From: Belnapia moabensis DSM 16746
Lineage (GTDB): Bacteria; Pseudomonadota; Alphaproteobacteria; Acetobacterales; Acetobacteraceae
Assembly (NCBI RefSeq): GCF_000745835.1
Contig: NZ_JQKB01000002.1
Location: 62,001 to 126,000, forward strand
Direction of reading: 5' to 3'
DNA: 64,000 nucleotides
The position numbers and the translations under genes are program-made. Under the pieces are notes generated by a model, which did not search any database, was not told the DNA's origin, and saw nothing but the letters and a program-made list of their open reading frames with translations. Shown in pieces: positions 33,477 through 41,644 of this stretch. Positions within the stretch are counted from its first letter, which is position 1; each line of letters starts with the position of its first letter.

Positions 33477-35576
33477 TCAGGCGATGGCGTGGTACAGGTC
33501 CAGCACCGGCGCCGCCAGCGCGCGCCCGATCACCGCCGCATCGGCGCTCGACATGTGCGAACTGTTGGAGCCCGCCTCGGGCCCGCCCGCCATGGTGATG
33601 TTCGATCCATAGGCCACCCAGGACAGCTTCGCTTCGAAGGTGGGATCGGCGGACAGCTCCTCCATGCCCTGGCGAATGGCAGGGAAACTGCCGCCATAGG
33701 GATAGCGGACCGGCACGAAGAGGTAGGGCGTGCTGTCGGCGGACTGATGGTCAAGGATGTCGCGCACGGCGGCGGCATCCGCCTGCACCTCCTGCTTCCA
33801 CAGCGACGTCGTCAGCCCGCCGATCTGCTGGTCGTACTCGTTGTGCATCCAGAGGGTGACTGTCCCGTTGTCCTTGATGTCCGCCGGCAGCGCGGTGAGA
33901 TAGTCGTGCATCTTCTTCTGCTGGCCGCCGCTGTCCCAGGTGGTGAAGGCGGTAGCGGAGAACTCCGTCTTGTTGTCGCCGCCGAGGATGTTGATCCTGA
34001 CGCCCGGCAGCGCCTTCTGCAGTTCGGCCTTCAGCGCGTCGTCGCCGCCATACTGGTCGAACAGCAAGGCATTGGACTGGCCGCGGATCAGCACGTTCAG
34101 ATCCGTAAGCCCGTCATGGTTCACCGTGGTGACGGGCGCCGTCGTCACCGGCGTCGTCGTCACCGGCGGCAGCGTTACCGGCGGCGGCGCCGTGGCGGCG
34201 GCTTCGGTGAAGGTGAAATTCGCCTCCGAATTCGTCGCTCCCCCGGTGATGGGCTTGGCGACGCCCATGATCTCCACGCCGTTGTACTTGGCGCCGTCCA
34301 GATAGAGGTTGCGGTCCGCGCCTGACCAGCCGCCATAGGCGTCGTTGAGGAAGCTGATCTTGACCTGATGCGTCCCCGGCCCCCAGTCGCCGGCGATGTC
34401 GATGGTGTCGCTCGCCTTGTTGGCGTGGCTGGCGGTGGTCGTGTAGGTGCCGCCGACCTGCTTGCCGTCCACCGTGACGGTGAACTGCGCGTGGATGTTG
34501 TTGTAGGCCTGCTCCGACATCCGCAGCGTCAGATGGTCCGGGCTCTCGGTGCCGGTCGTCGGCGGCGTCGTGGTCGGCGGCGGCTCGGTCCCGGTCGTCG
34601 GCGGCGTCGTGGGCGGCGGCGGCTCGGTCCCGGTCGTCGGCGGCGTCGTGGTCGGCGGCGGCTCGGTCCCGGTCGTCGGCGACGGCTCGGTCCCGGTCGT
34701 CGGCGGCGTCGTGGGCGGCGGGGTCGTCGTCGTCAGCGGCGTCGTGTCAGTGACCTTGAAGACATGCGGGTCATAAGCCGACCACATGTTCAGCTTGGCA
34801 TTGGGGACGACCACGCCGTTATAGGTTGCGCCGTCTAGGTACAGGTTGCGGTCGCCGCCGGGACCCTTGGCGTCATTGAGGAAGCGGATGTCGACCGAAT
34901 GGTCGCCGCTCGCCCAGTTGCCCTTCAGCGTTACCGTATCGGATTTCCAGCCATGGATGGCGGTCGTCTGATAGGTCCCGCCGACCTGCACGCCATCGAC
35001 GAAGACCGAGAATCGCGCCGGATCGCCGTAGAGGCTCTGGCTCACCTTCAGCACCAGCGTATCTGTCGTGCCGGTGGAGGGCGTCGTGGTCGTCGGAGGC
35101 GGGACCGTCGTAGTCGGGGGCGGGGTCGTGGTCGGCGGTGGGGTCGTCGTCGTCGGGGGCGGGACCGTCGTGGTCGGCGGTGGGGTCGTCGTCGGAGGCG
35201 GGGTCGTTGTCGTCGGGGGCGGCTGCGTCGTCGTGGGCAGCGGCGTCGTATCGGTCAGCTTGAAGGTATTCCGATCATAGGCCGACCACATGTTGAGGAC
35301 GGCGCCGGGGACGGCCACGCCGTTATAGGCCGCGCTGTCGAGGTAGAGATTGCGGTCACCGCCCGCATCCTTGAAATCGTTCAGGTATTTGAGCTGAACC
35401 GTGTGCTCGCCCTTGTCCCAGTCCCCGGTCAGGGTGACCGTATCCGTCCTCCAGCCATGGATGGCACTGGCCTGGTAGGTCCCGCCGACCTGCTTGCCAT
35501 CCACGAAGACCGTGAATTGCGCCGGCACGCCATAGACGCTCTGGCTGACTTTCAGCTGAAGGGTATCGGTTGGCAT
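33477..35576 (-). CDS. Three CBM60-like modules joined by Thr-Pro linkers to an SGNH/CE6-like esterase domain
   Basis: The 699-aa protein reads as CBM60-like domains at about 4-108, 171-279 and 347-457 (each with V-F/T-V-D-G-x-Q-V-G-G-T-Y and G-G/A-D-R-N-L-Y-L-D-G-x-x-Y-N-G), Thr/Pro linkers at 109-170, 280-345 and 458-485, and a C-terminal SGNH-hydrolase-like domain with RGQSNA (Ser501), LWMHNEYDQQ (around 576-585) and NSSH (His674). CBM60 modules bind xylan and related glycans; CE6-type domains deacetylate them. The usual DxxH is NxxH here. No Sec or Tat signal is visible at the ATG (35576) or the TTG seven codons upstream. Its composition is less GC-rich than its neighbours, suggesting transfer. 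Confidence 0.82.
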   Translation of the reverse strand: MPTDTLQLKVSQSVYGVPAQFTVFVDGKQVGGTYQASAIHGWRTDTVTLTGDWDKGEHTVQLKYLNDFKDAGGDRNLYLDSAAYNGVAVPGAVLNMWSAYDRNTFKLTDTTPLPTTTQPPPTTTTPPPTTTPPPTTTVPPPTTTTPPPTTTPPPTTTVPPPTTTTPSTGTTDTLVLKVSQSLYGDPARFSVFVDGVQVGGTYQTTAIHGWKSDTVTLKGNWASGDHSVDIRFLNDAKGPGGDRNLYLDGATYNGVVVPNAKLNMWSAYDPHVFKVTDTTPLTTTTPPPTTPPTTGTEPSPTTGTEPPPTTTPPTTGTEPPPPTTPPTTGTEPPPTTTPPTTGTESPDHLTLRMSEQAYNNIHAQFTVTVDGKQVGGTYTTTASHANKASDTIDIAGDWGPGTHQVKISFLNDAYGGWSGADRNLYLDGAKYNGVEIMGVAKPITGGATNSEANFTFTEAAATAPPPVTLPPVTTTPVTTAPVTTVNHDGLTDLNVLIRGQSNALLFDQYGGDDALKAELQKALPGVRINILGGDNKTEFSATAFTTWDSGGQQKKMHDYLTALPADIKDNGTVTLWMHNEYDQQIGGLTTSLWKQEVQADAAAVRDILDHQSADSTPYLFVPVRYPYGGSFPAIRQGMEELSADPTFEAKLSWVAYGSNITMAGGPEAGSNSSHMSSADAAVIGRALAAPVLDLYHAIA
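34545..34730. repeat. 39-nt minisatellite in the second Thr-Pro linker
   Basis: A 39-nt unit beginning CTCGGT recurs at 34545, 34584, 34623 and 34662, with a shortened 24-nt step to 34686. It encodes a 13-residue linker unit of the type TTTPPTTGTEPPP on the minus strand. The copies are nearly identical, which favours copy-number change by slippage or recombination. Confidence 0.85.
35079..35240. repeat. Short tandem repeats in the first Thr-Pro linker
   Basis: Degenerate repeats of GTCGTCGTCGGGGGCGGG type encode alternating PPP and TTT/TTTT units of the linker at residues 109-170. Two blocks of about 60 nt (PPPTTTTPPPTTTPPPTTTV) are near copies of each other. Confidence 0.75.
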
Positions 35577-35880
35577 GCCTGTTGAGATCCTGTCCAAATA
35601 TTGACGAGCACGGTATGTCTATTTTTTTGTATTGTTGCAAAACTTTTCCATCGTATAAGATTGAAGCCAATATATTTGTGAGGTGGAAACCGCTTCGAAG
35701 AACGATTCATATCGAACGGCAGGGATTGTCGGATGGCCGATCAACCGGAAGGTTGAAGTCCAAGGCCGTAGGCCGGCCACGTCTTGGTCGGCAGCCAGGG
35801 TCAAGGCGGCCGCCACCTCATCCGGCGGTGCCTATTTCCCCGGGTCTAACACCATAATCAGGCAGTTAAGGCGCAGCGGC
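35577..35880 (-). promoter_or_regulatory. AT-rich upstream region of the CBM60-esterase gene
   Basis: This 304-nt gene-free stretch holds the most AT-rich sequence of this part of the window, especially 35595-35680 with runs such as ATTTTTTTGTATTG and AATATATTTG. It is the only place where a promoter of the minus-strand CBM60 gene could be. I could not fix a convincing -35/-10 pair. The half nearest the CoA-transferase gene (35720-35880) is normal GC-rich sequence with nothing recognisable. Confidence 0.4.
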
Positions 35881-37086
35881 TCAGGCTGAAGCCTCGGCCA
35901 GCACGCCGGCGGCGACGAGGGCCGTGATCTCGGCCGCGGTGAAGCCGGCCTCGGCCAGCACCTCGCCATTATGCTCGCCGAGGCACGGCGGCTGGCGGCT
36001 GAGGCCCGCGCGCTCCCGCTCCTCGCCGAATTCGAGCGGCAGGGCGGGCAGGCCGAACATCGCCCCGCCGCCGAGGGCGGAGATCGCCGTCTGCAGCAAC
36101 CCGCCCCCCGCCAGCAGGTGCGGGTCCTCGAACAGGTCGGCCGGCCTGCCGACCGGCGCCCAGGAGATGCCCGCCGCCTCGCAGCGCCGCGCCACCTCGG
36201 CCTGTTCGTGCCGGCGGAACACCTCGGCGAGGGCGGGTATCAGCCAGGACCGCTCCTTCGCCCGCTGCGCATTGGTGGCAAGGCGAGGGTCGGCGGCCAG
36301 CTCCGCCAGGCCGAAGGCCTCAGTGAAGCGCGCCCATTGCTGGTCGCTGGTGACGCCGACGAAGAGTTGCCCCCCTCCCCCCGTTTCGAAGGCATCGTAG
36401 ATGCCCCAGGCGCCGCGCCGCGCCGGCATCGGCGGCGGCGGCTCGCCGGTGGCGGCAAGCCCCGCCATATGGCTGCCCATCAGGAACACCGCGCTCTCGA
36501 ACAGCGCGCTGCTGACGCGCTGCCCCTCGCCGGTCCGGTCCCGCTCGCGCAGCGCCGCCAGCGCCGCGGTGACGCCGAAGACGGCGCCGAGGATGTCGAT
36601 GATCGAGGCTCCGGCCCGCAACGGCCGCCCCGGCGGCCCGGTCATGTAGGCGAGGCCGGACTGGAACTGCACCACCTCGTCGAGCGCCGGCCGATGCTCA
36701 TAGGGCCCGGCGAGGAACCCCTTCAGCGCCAGATAGACTAGTCGTGGATTGACCGCGCGCAGATCCTCCCAGCCGCAACCCAGCCGCTCCATCGTCCCCG
36801 GCCCGTAATTCTCCAGCACCAGATCGGCTCGGACCGCCAGCCGGTGCGCCGCCTGCCGGCCCTCGGGCCGCTTCAGGTCGAGGGCGATGCTGCGCTTGTT
36901 GCGGTTGAAGGTGGCGAAGAAGCCGGCGGCGAAGCCGGGCAGCCGCCTCGTATGGTCGCCGGCCGGCGCCGGCTCCACCTTCACCACATCCGCGCCGAGA
37001 TCGGCCAGCACCAGCCCGGCGCAGGGCCCCATGATGGTATGGCTGAACTCCAGGACGCGCAGCCCCGCCAGCGGCGCCGTGCTCAT
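35881..37086 (-). CDS. Class III (CaiB/BaiF) CoA-transferase
   Basis: The 401-aa protein begins L-A-G-L-R-V-L-E-F-S-H-T-I-M-G-P and has L-A-D-L-G-A-D-V-V-K-V-E-P, N-R-N-K-R-S-I-A-L-D-L-K and G-A-S-I-I-D-I-L-G-A-V-F-G, all standard for formyl-CoA/succinyl-CoA transferases of family III. It moves CoA between carboxylates. The ATG at 37086 overlaps the stop of the HMG-CoA-lyase-like gene (ATGA), so a longer in-frame opening upstream was rejected. The pair suggests CoA activation of a hydroxy-dicarboxylate such as 3-hydroxy-3-methylglutarate and its cleavage by the lyase (inference). Confidence 0.9.
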   Translation of the reverse strand: MSTAPLAGLRVLEFSHTIMGPCAGLVLADLGADVVKVEPAPAGDHTRRLPGFAAGFFATFNRNKRSIALDLKRPEGRQAAHRLAVRADLVLENYGPGTMERLGCGWEDLRAVNPRLVYLALKGFLAGPYEHRPALDEVVQFQSGLAYMTGPPGRPLRAGASIIDILGAVFGVTAALAALRERDRTGEGQRVSSALFESAVFLMGSHMAGLAATGEPPPPMPARRGAWGIYDAFETGGGGQLFVGVTSDQQWARFTEAFGLAELAADPRLATNAQRAKERSWLIPALAEVFRRHEQAEVARRCEAAGISWAPVGRPADLFEDPHLLAGGGLLQTAISALGGGAMFGLPALPLEFGEERERAGLSRQPPCLGEHNGEVLAEAGFTAAEITALVAAGVLAEASA

Positions 37087-38045
37087 GCCGCGGCCGCCCG
37101 GCGGAAGGCGGCGAGGCTCCCGGCGCGGATCAGCTCGCTCGGCAGCTGATGCCCGACGATGCGCTCCGCCAGCCGCCCCACCTCGATCAGCGCGTCGAGG
37201 TCGATCCCCGTGGCGATGCCCATCTCCTCGCAGAGCAGCGCCAGCTCCTCGGTGCAGATATTGCCCGCCGCCCCCTTCTGCCCGGCGAAGGGGCAGCCGC
37301 CGAGCCCGCCCACCGTGCTGTCGAACCTCGTGACGCCCAGCCGCAGCCCCGCATGTGCATTGGCCACGGCCAGCCCCCGCGTATCGTGCAGGTGCAACCC
37401 GATGCGCAAGCCCGGCCACCGCTCCCGCACCGCCCCGACGCCGCGCTCGATGCGGATCGGTGTCGCCCAACCCATGGTGTCGGCCAGCGAGACATCGCTG
37501 ATCGCAACCCCCGCCTCCCCGGCGATGGCGAGGCCGTCGGCGACGGTTTGCACCACCTGCTCCGGCGTGATGTCACCTTGGTAATTGCAGCCGAAGGCCG
37601 CCATGACGCCGATGCGCGGCACCGGCACCCCGGCCTCCAGATGCACCGCCGTCTGCTTGCGCATCGCCTCCAGATTCTCGGCATGGCCCCGGTTGAGGTT
37701 CTTGCGTGAGAAGGCATCCGAGGCGGAGAGCGAGATGGAGCCGGTGATCGTCAGCCGGTCGCGGAAGGCCAGCGCCCGCCGCAGACCGCTCTCGTTGAAC
37801 CAGAGGCCGGTGTAATGGACGCCCGGCTTCGGCCGGAAGCCGCCGGCGACGGCCTCCGCATCCGCCCAGCCCGGCACCAGCCGCGGATTGACGAAGGAGC
37901 AGACCTGGATGTGGCGGAGGCCCGTCTCGGCCAGCGCCTCGACCAGCGCGATCTTGTCGGCCGAGGGGATCGGGCCCGGCTCGATCTGGAAGCCCTCGCG
38001 CGGGCCCTCCTCATGGATGTCCACATGCTGCGGCAGGTCGGCCAT
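37083..38045 (-). CDS. Hydroxymethylglutaryl-CoA lyase-like enzyme
   Basis: The 320-aa TIM-barrel lyase of the HMGL/DRE-TIM family shows V-D-I-H-E-E-G-P-R-E-G-F-Q near the start, the metal-binding LHLHDTRG, and the active-site loop GGLGGCPFAGQKGAAGN with its Cys. In confirmed HMG-CoA lyases the first motif reads GPRDGLQNE; here the metal-ligand Asp is Glu (GPREGFQIE), so specificity for another 3-hydroxy-acyl-CoA is possible. It is coupled to the CoA-transferase and divergent from an enoyl-CoA hydratase. Confidence 0.85.
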   Translation of the reverse strand: MADLPQHVDIHEEGPREGFQIEPGPIPSADKIALVEALAETGLRHIQVCSFVNPRLVPGWADAEAVAGGFRPKPGVHYTGLWFNESGLRRALAFRDRLTITGSISLSASDAFSRKNLNRGHAENLEAMRKQTAVHLEAGVPVPRIGVMAAFGCNYQGDITPEQVVQTVADGLAIAGEAGVAISDVSLADTMGWATPIRIERGVGAVRERWPGLRIGLHLHDTRGLAVANAHAGLRLGVTRFDSTVGGLGGCPFAGQKGAAGNICTEELALLCEEMGIATGIDLDALIEVGRLAERIVGHQLPSELIRAGSLAAFRRAAAA

Positions 38046-38155
38046 GCTCGCGTTCCCTATCGATCGGGGCGGAGACTACTCCTCCGCCACCGCGGCGCCA
38101 GCACCCTTGCCGCGGCGGTCGCGGCCCGGCACAAAACCCCCGACACCGGAGGACC

Positions 38156-38947
38156 ATGATGAGCGCCAGGGATGAGGGCCGCCTGCCGAGCCTCAGCATC
38201 GAGGGCAGCCGCGCCACGCTGCGGCTCAACCGGCCGGAGGTGATGAACAGGGTGCAGCCCGAGGACATCACGGAAGTCCTCCGCATCCTTGAGCAGGTGG
38301 AGGCCGACCCGGCCGTGCGCGTCTTGGTGATCGCCTCCGAGGGCCGCGCCTTCTCCGCCGGCGCCCATCTCGGCGCCATGGCCGAGCAGGCCGAGGGCCG
38401 CGCCAGCGGCGACCAGGCCCAAGGCTTCGAGAGCTTCGTCGACCGGGTGGAGATGCTGCGCATCCCGACCATCGCCCGCCTCCACGCGGGGGTCTATGGC
38501 GGCAGCACCGACCTGGCGCTGGCCTGCGACTTCCGCGTCGGCACGCCGGCCGTGCGCATGTTCATGCCGGCCGCGCGGATCGGCCTGCATTATTACGAGA
38601 GCGGCCTCAGGCGCTACGTCTCCCGCCTTGGCTTCAACAACGCCAAGCGCCTCTTCATGTTGGCCGAGGAGCAGGAGGCCGAAGAGCTTCTCCGCATCGG
38701 CTACCTCACCGACCTCGTCGCGCCGGACGAGCTGGACGCCCGGATCGAGGCCATCGCCGGGCGGCTCGGCGAGCTGGCGCCGCTCGCGGTGCAGGGGGTG
38801 AAGCGCTCCATCAACGAGATCGGCCACCAGGCCCTGGACGTCGCGGCGCTCGAGGCGCGCATGGCCGGTGCCAAGGCCAGCGAGGACCTCCGCGAGGGCC
38901 TCCGGGCCTTCCAGGAGAAGCGGAAGCCGGTCTTCCAGGGACGTTGA
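38156..38947 (+). CDS. Enoyl-CoA hydratase/isomerase family protein
   Basis: The 263-aa crotonase-fold protein has the oxyanion-hole segments AFSAGAHLGAM (about residues 64-74) and G-G-S-T-D-L-A-L-A-C-D-F-R-V (about 116-129), followed by E-S-G-L-R-R-Y-V-S-R-L. The usual catalytic Glu of hydratases in the second helix is not obvious, so isomerase or other crotonase activity is possible. CCGGAGGACC precedes the first of two adjacent ATGs. Divergent from the CoA-transferase/lyase pair, it may supply or remove the CoA ester they use. Confidence 0.88.
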   Translation: MMSARDEGRLPSLSIEGSRATLRLNRPEVMNRVQPEDITEVLRILEQVEADPAVRVLVIASEGRAFSAGAHLGAMAEQAEGRASGDQAQGFESFVDRVEMLRIPTIARLHAGVYGGSTDLALACDFRVGTPAVRMFMPAARIGLHYYESGLRRYVSRLGFNNAKRLFMLAEEQEAEELLRIGYLTDLVAPDELDARIEAIAGRLGELAPLAVQGVKRSINEIGHQALDVAALEARMAGAKASEDLREGLRAFQEKRKPVFQGR

Positions 38948-39027
38948 GCGGTGCTCCGGCAAAGGCGATTGGCGCGGGCGCGGCAAGCGCCACATCTTGC
39001 GCGGGACTGATCTAGGACGGAATCGGG

Positions 39028-40134
39028 ATGGACGAATTCGACTGCGTCGTCGCCGGCGCCGGCGTGGTGGGGCTCGCGGTCGCGCGCGCCCTGGCGCTGG
39101 CGGGGCGCGAGGTTCTGGTGCTGGATGCGGCGGAGGGGATCGGCACCGAGACCTCCTCGCGCAATTCCGAGGTGATCCATGCCGGCATCTACTACCCGGC
39201 CGGCAGCCTGATGGCGCGCTGCTGCGTCGAGGGCAAGCAGATGCTCTACGCTTATTGCGCCGAGCGCGGCATCCCGCACGCCAATTGCGGGAAGCTGATC
39301 GTGGCGACGGACGAGGCGGAGGCGGAGAAGCTGGCCTCCATCCAGGCCCGCGCCGCCGCCAACGGCGTGCCCGACCTCCGGCGCCTCGAACGCGCCGAGG
39401 CGCTGGCGCTGGAGCCGGCGCTCTCCTGCACGGCGGCGCTGCTCTCGCCCTCGACCGGCATCATCGACAGCCATGCCTACATGCTGTCGCTCCAGGGCGA
39501 TGCCGAGAATGCCGGGGCGATCTTCGTCTTCCACGCTCCCGTCACCGGCGGGCGCCTGACCGAGGAGGGCGTCGAGCTCGAGGTCGGCGGGGCGGAGCCG
39601 ATGGCGCTGCGCTGCCGCAGCTTCATCAACGCCGCCGGCCTGCATGCGCCGAAGCTGGCCCGCTCGCTGGCTGGCATGCCAAGCCAGCTGGTGCCCACGG
39701 CCTACTACGCCAAGGGCAACTACTTCACCCTGACGGGGAAGAACCCCTTCTCCCGGCTGATCTACCCGGTGCCCGTCCCCGGCGGGCTCGGGACGCACCT
39801 CACCATTGACCTCGGCGGCCAGGCGCGGTTCGGGCCGGATGTCGAATGGGTGGAGGAGATCGACTACGAGGTCGATCCGCGCCGGGGCGAGAGCTTCTAC
39901 GCCGCCATCCGTCGGTACTGGCCCGAGCTGAAGGACGGCGCGCTGGCGCCGGGCTATTCCGGTATTCGCCCGAAGATCGTCCCGCCGGGCGCGCCGGGGC
40001 AGGATTTCACCCTGCAAGGGCCGCGGACGCATGGGGCGCCGGGGCTCCTGAACCTATTCGGTATCGAAAGCCCAGGGCTCACCGCATCCCTTGCTCTCGG
40101 GCAACTAGCGGTGGAGATTCTCACGGAGGCATGA
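39028..40134 (+). CDS. FAD-dependent oxidoreductase, L-2-hydroxyglutarate oxidase-like (DAO family)
   Basis: The 368-aa flavoprotein begins with the dinucleotide motif [16 protein letters not shown] and has [16 protein letters not shown] (around residues 42-57), which is typical of LhgO-type enzymes, plus the C-terminal [17 protein letters not shown] segment. These enzymes oxidise 2-hydroxy-dicarboxylates to 2-keto acids and pass electrons to the membrane. It follows the enoyl-CoA hydratase by 80 nt on the same strand. Substrate assignment is by family only. Confidence 0.88.
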   Translation: MDEFDCVVAGAGVVGLAVARALALAGREVLVLDAAEGIGTETSSRNSEVIHAGIYYPAGSLMARCCVEGKQMLYAYCAERGIPHANCGKLIVATDEAEAEKLASIQARAAANGVPDLRRLERAEALALEPALSCTAALLSPSTGIIDSHAYMLSLQGDAENAGAIFVFHAPVTGGRLTEEGVELEVGGAEPMALRCRSFINAAGLHAPKLARSLAGMPSQLVPTAYYAKGNYFTLTGKNPFSRLIYPVPVPGGLGTHLTIDLGGQARFGPDVEWVEEIDYEVDPRRGESFYAAIRRYWPELKDGALAPGYSGIRPKIVPPGAPGQDFTLQGPRTHGAPGLLNLFGIESPGLTASLALGQLAVEILTEA

Positions 40135-40261
40135 GCGCCTCGGTTCACTTTTATGTAAACTTCCTTTTGTAGGGCCCTGTTCTCTCTACTGTCATCCCAC
40201 CGCGATGGATCGTTCGCCATCCTTCCCGCATTGGGCCGCGGCAATGAGGAAGGACCCTATC

Positions 40262-40579
40262 GTGCACGCCGAGTCTGCCGCCGACCCCGGGATGCTCACC
40301 TATCTGACCGACGCGGCGGATCTCGCCCCCGGCCAGGCCGCCCCGCGCGTCGGGGACGCGGTCGAGCTGCGGCCGCGCCGCGGCGGTGCCGAGATCGAGG
40401 CTTGGTCGGCGGCCGGCATACGGCTCGGCCGGCTGCCTCCGGCGGAGCGGGCGGCGCTCGACGGCCTGCTTGCCGAGGATGGCCGGCCGCTGCGCGGGCG
40501 GATCACCGCCCTGGTGCCGCGGCCGCACCAGCTCGGGGCGGGCCGAATCCATATCAGCGTGACCACCGCCGGCGGCTGA
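40262..40579 (+). CDS. HIRAN-domain-like small protein
   Basis: The 105-aa product has a compact beta-rich core, VGDAVELRPRRG-x(3)-IEAWSAAGIRLGRLPPAERAAL, then a second half ending PHQLGAGRIHISV, the pattern of HIRAN domains (here a stand-alone one), which bind DNA ends or related ligands. I chose the GTG at 40262 because GAGGAAGGA lies 7 nt upstream; ATGs at 40205 and 40244 lack such a site. It stands before the glycan operon, separated by 285 nt, and its function is unknown. Confidence 0.55.
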   Translation: MHAESAADPGMLTYLTDAADLAPGQAAPRVGDAVELRPRRGGAEIEAWSAAGIRLGRLPPAERAALDGLLAEDGRPLRGRITALVPRPHQLGAGRIHISVTTAGG

Positions 40580-40820
40580 GCCCGGCCATTTGCGGCGCCC
40601 GTATTCGGCCGTCCCGGGGAGACCCGGGGCGGCCGACCCGCATTTGACGCCGCCCGATTGCTGGCCTCGGGCGCTTTATCGCGCTCCGGGATCGTTGCTC
40701 TCGCATTCTTGTGCGGTGCCACAATCCGGCCGCAAGCGCGTCGCAATCCCGCACGACCTGGCCCCCATAGTCCGAACGTCCGGAACGGTCTGACCCGTCA
40801 ACCGAACCGGGCAAGGATTA

Positions 40821-40848
40821 CCGGCGCCATCCCCCTACCCGGCGCCGG
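40821..40848 (+). promoter_or_regulatory. Inverted repeat just before the priming glycosyltransferase gene
   Basis: CCGGCGCC (40821-40828) and GGCGCCGG (40841-40848) form a perfect 8-bp stem with a 12-nt loop, ending 5 nt before the AGGAGAG ribosome-binding site (40854-40860). In RNA it would be a leader hairpin close to the start site. Another imperfect stem (CGGCCG at 40606-40611 and 40630-40635) lies in the same 285-nt intergenic region and may end the upstream gene. Nothing else recognisable is in that gap. Confidence 0.4.
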
Positions 40849-40864
40849 GACCCAGGAGAGCCAG

Positions 40865-41578
40865 ATGTCGTCCATGCTTGGCGTTGAGTCCTATCGCGGT
40901 CTGACGCATTCGCAGTCCACCATCGGCCCCCTTGCGGTGCGCCTGCCCCGGCAGGCCACCTCCGGGCCGCAGGCGGTGGCGAAGCGGGCGCTCGATATCG
41001 CCGGCGCCGGTGCGCTGCTTCTGCTCGGCGCCCCCGTCTTCCTGCTGCTCGCCCTGCTGGTCCGCGCTGATGGCGGGCCGGCCTTCTACGCCCATGAGCG
41101 CATCGGCCGCGGCGGGCGCCGCTTCGGCTGCCTCAAGTTCCGCTCCATGGTGGTGGACAGCGCCGCCCGGCTGGAGGCGCTGCTCGCCGCCGACCCCGCC
41201 GCCCGCGCGGAATGGGAGGCGACGCGCAAGCTCCGCCACGACCCGCGCATCACCTGGATCGGCCGCTTCCTGCGCGCCACCAGCCTCGACGAGCTGCCCC
41301 AGCTCATCAACGTCCTCCGCGGCGATATGAGCTTGGTCGGCCCCCGCCCGGTGGTCGCGGCGGAGCTCGCCGCCCATTACGGCGCGGCGGCCGAGCACTA
41401 CCTCTCGGTGCGGCCCGGCATCACCGGCCTCTGGCAGGTAAGCGGGCGGTCGGACACCAGCTACGCCCAGCGCGTTGCCCTCGACGTGCGCTACGCGACC
41501 AATCCCTCGCTGCTTGAGGATGTCCGCATCCTCATCCGCACCCCGGCCGCGGTGCTGCTGCGGCGCGGCGCTTACTAA
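40865..41578 (+). CDS. Polyprenyl-phosphate sugar-1-phosphate transferase (ExoY/WbaP-like)
   Basis: The 237-aa priming enzyme of glycan assembly has one membrane segment (residues about 44-67, ALLLLGAPVFLLLALLVRAD) and the catalytic bacterial sugar-transferase domain: K-R-A-L-D-I-A-G-A-G, L-K-F-R-S-M-V-V-D, G-R-F-L-R-A-T-S-L-D-E-L-P-Q and S-L-V-G-P-R-P. It transfers a hexose-1-phosphate to undecaprenyl phosphate at the inner membrane. The size fits the short ExoY type without the large N-terminal membrane domain. The ATG at 40865 follows AGGAGAG. It is the first gene of a glycan operon reaching to 47880. Confidence 0.93.
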   Translation: MSSMLGVESYRGLTHSQSTIGPLAVRLPRQATSGPQAVAKRALDIAGAGALLLLGAPVFLLLALLVRADGGPAFYAHERIGRGGRRFGCLKFRSMVVDSAARLEALLAADPAARAEWEATRKLRHDPRITWIGRFLRATSLDELPQLINVLRGDMSLVGPRPVVAAELAAHYGAAAEHYLSVRPGITGLWQVSGRSDTSYAQRVALDVRYATNPSLLEDVRILIRTPAAVLLRRGAY

Positions 41579-41644
41579 GCGCGACTTGACCTGAAGCCGC
41601 CGCGCTGGCACGGCGCGGCACAAGGCATCGGAATCATTGCCATC

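Noticed and set aside
34545-35240. Repeats resembling a CRISPR array
   Set aside because: The repeats are contiguous or nearly so, in frame with a Thr-Pro linker, and have no unique spacers of constant length.
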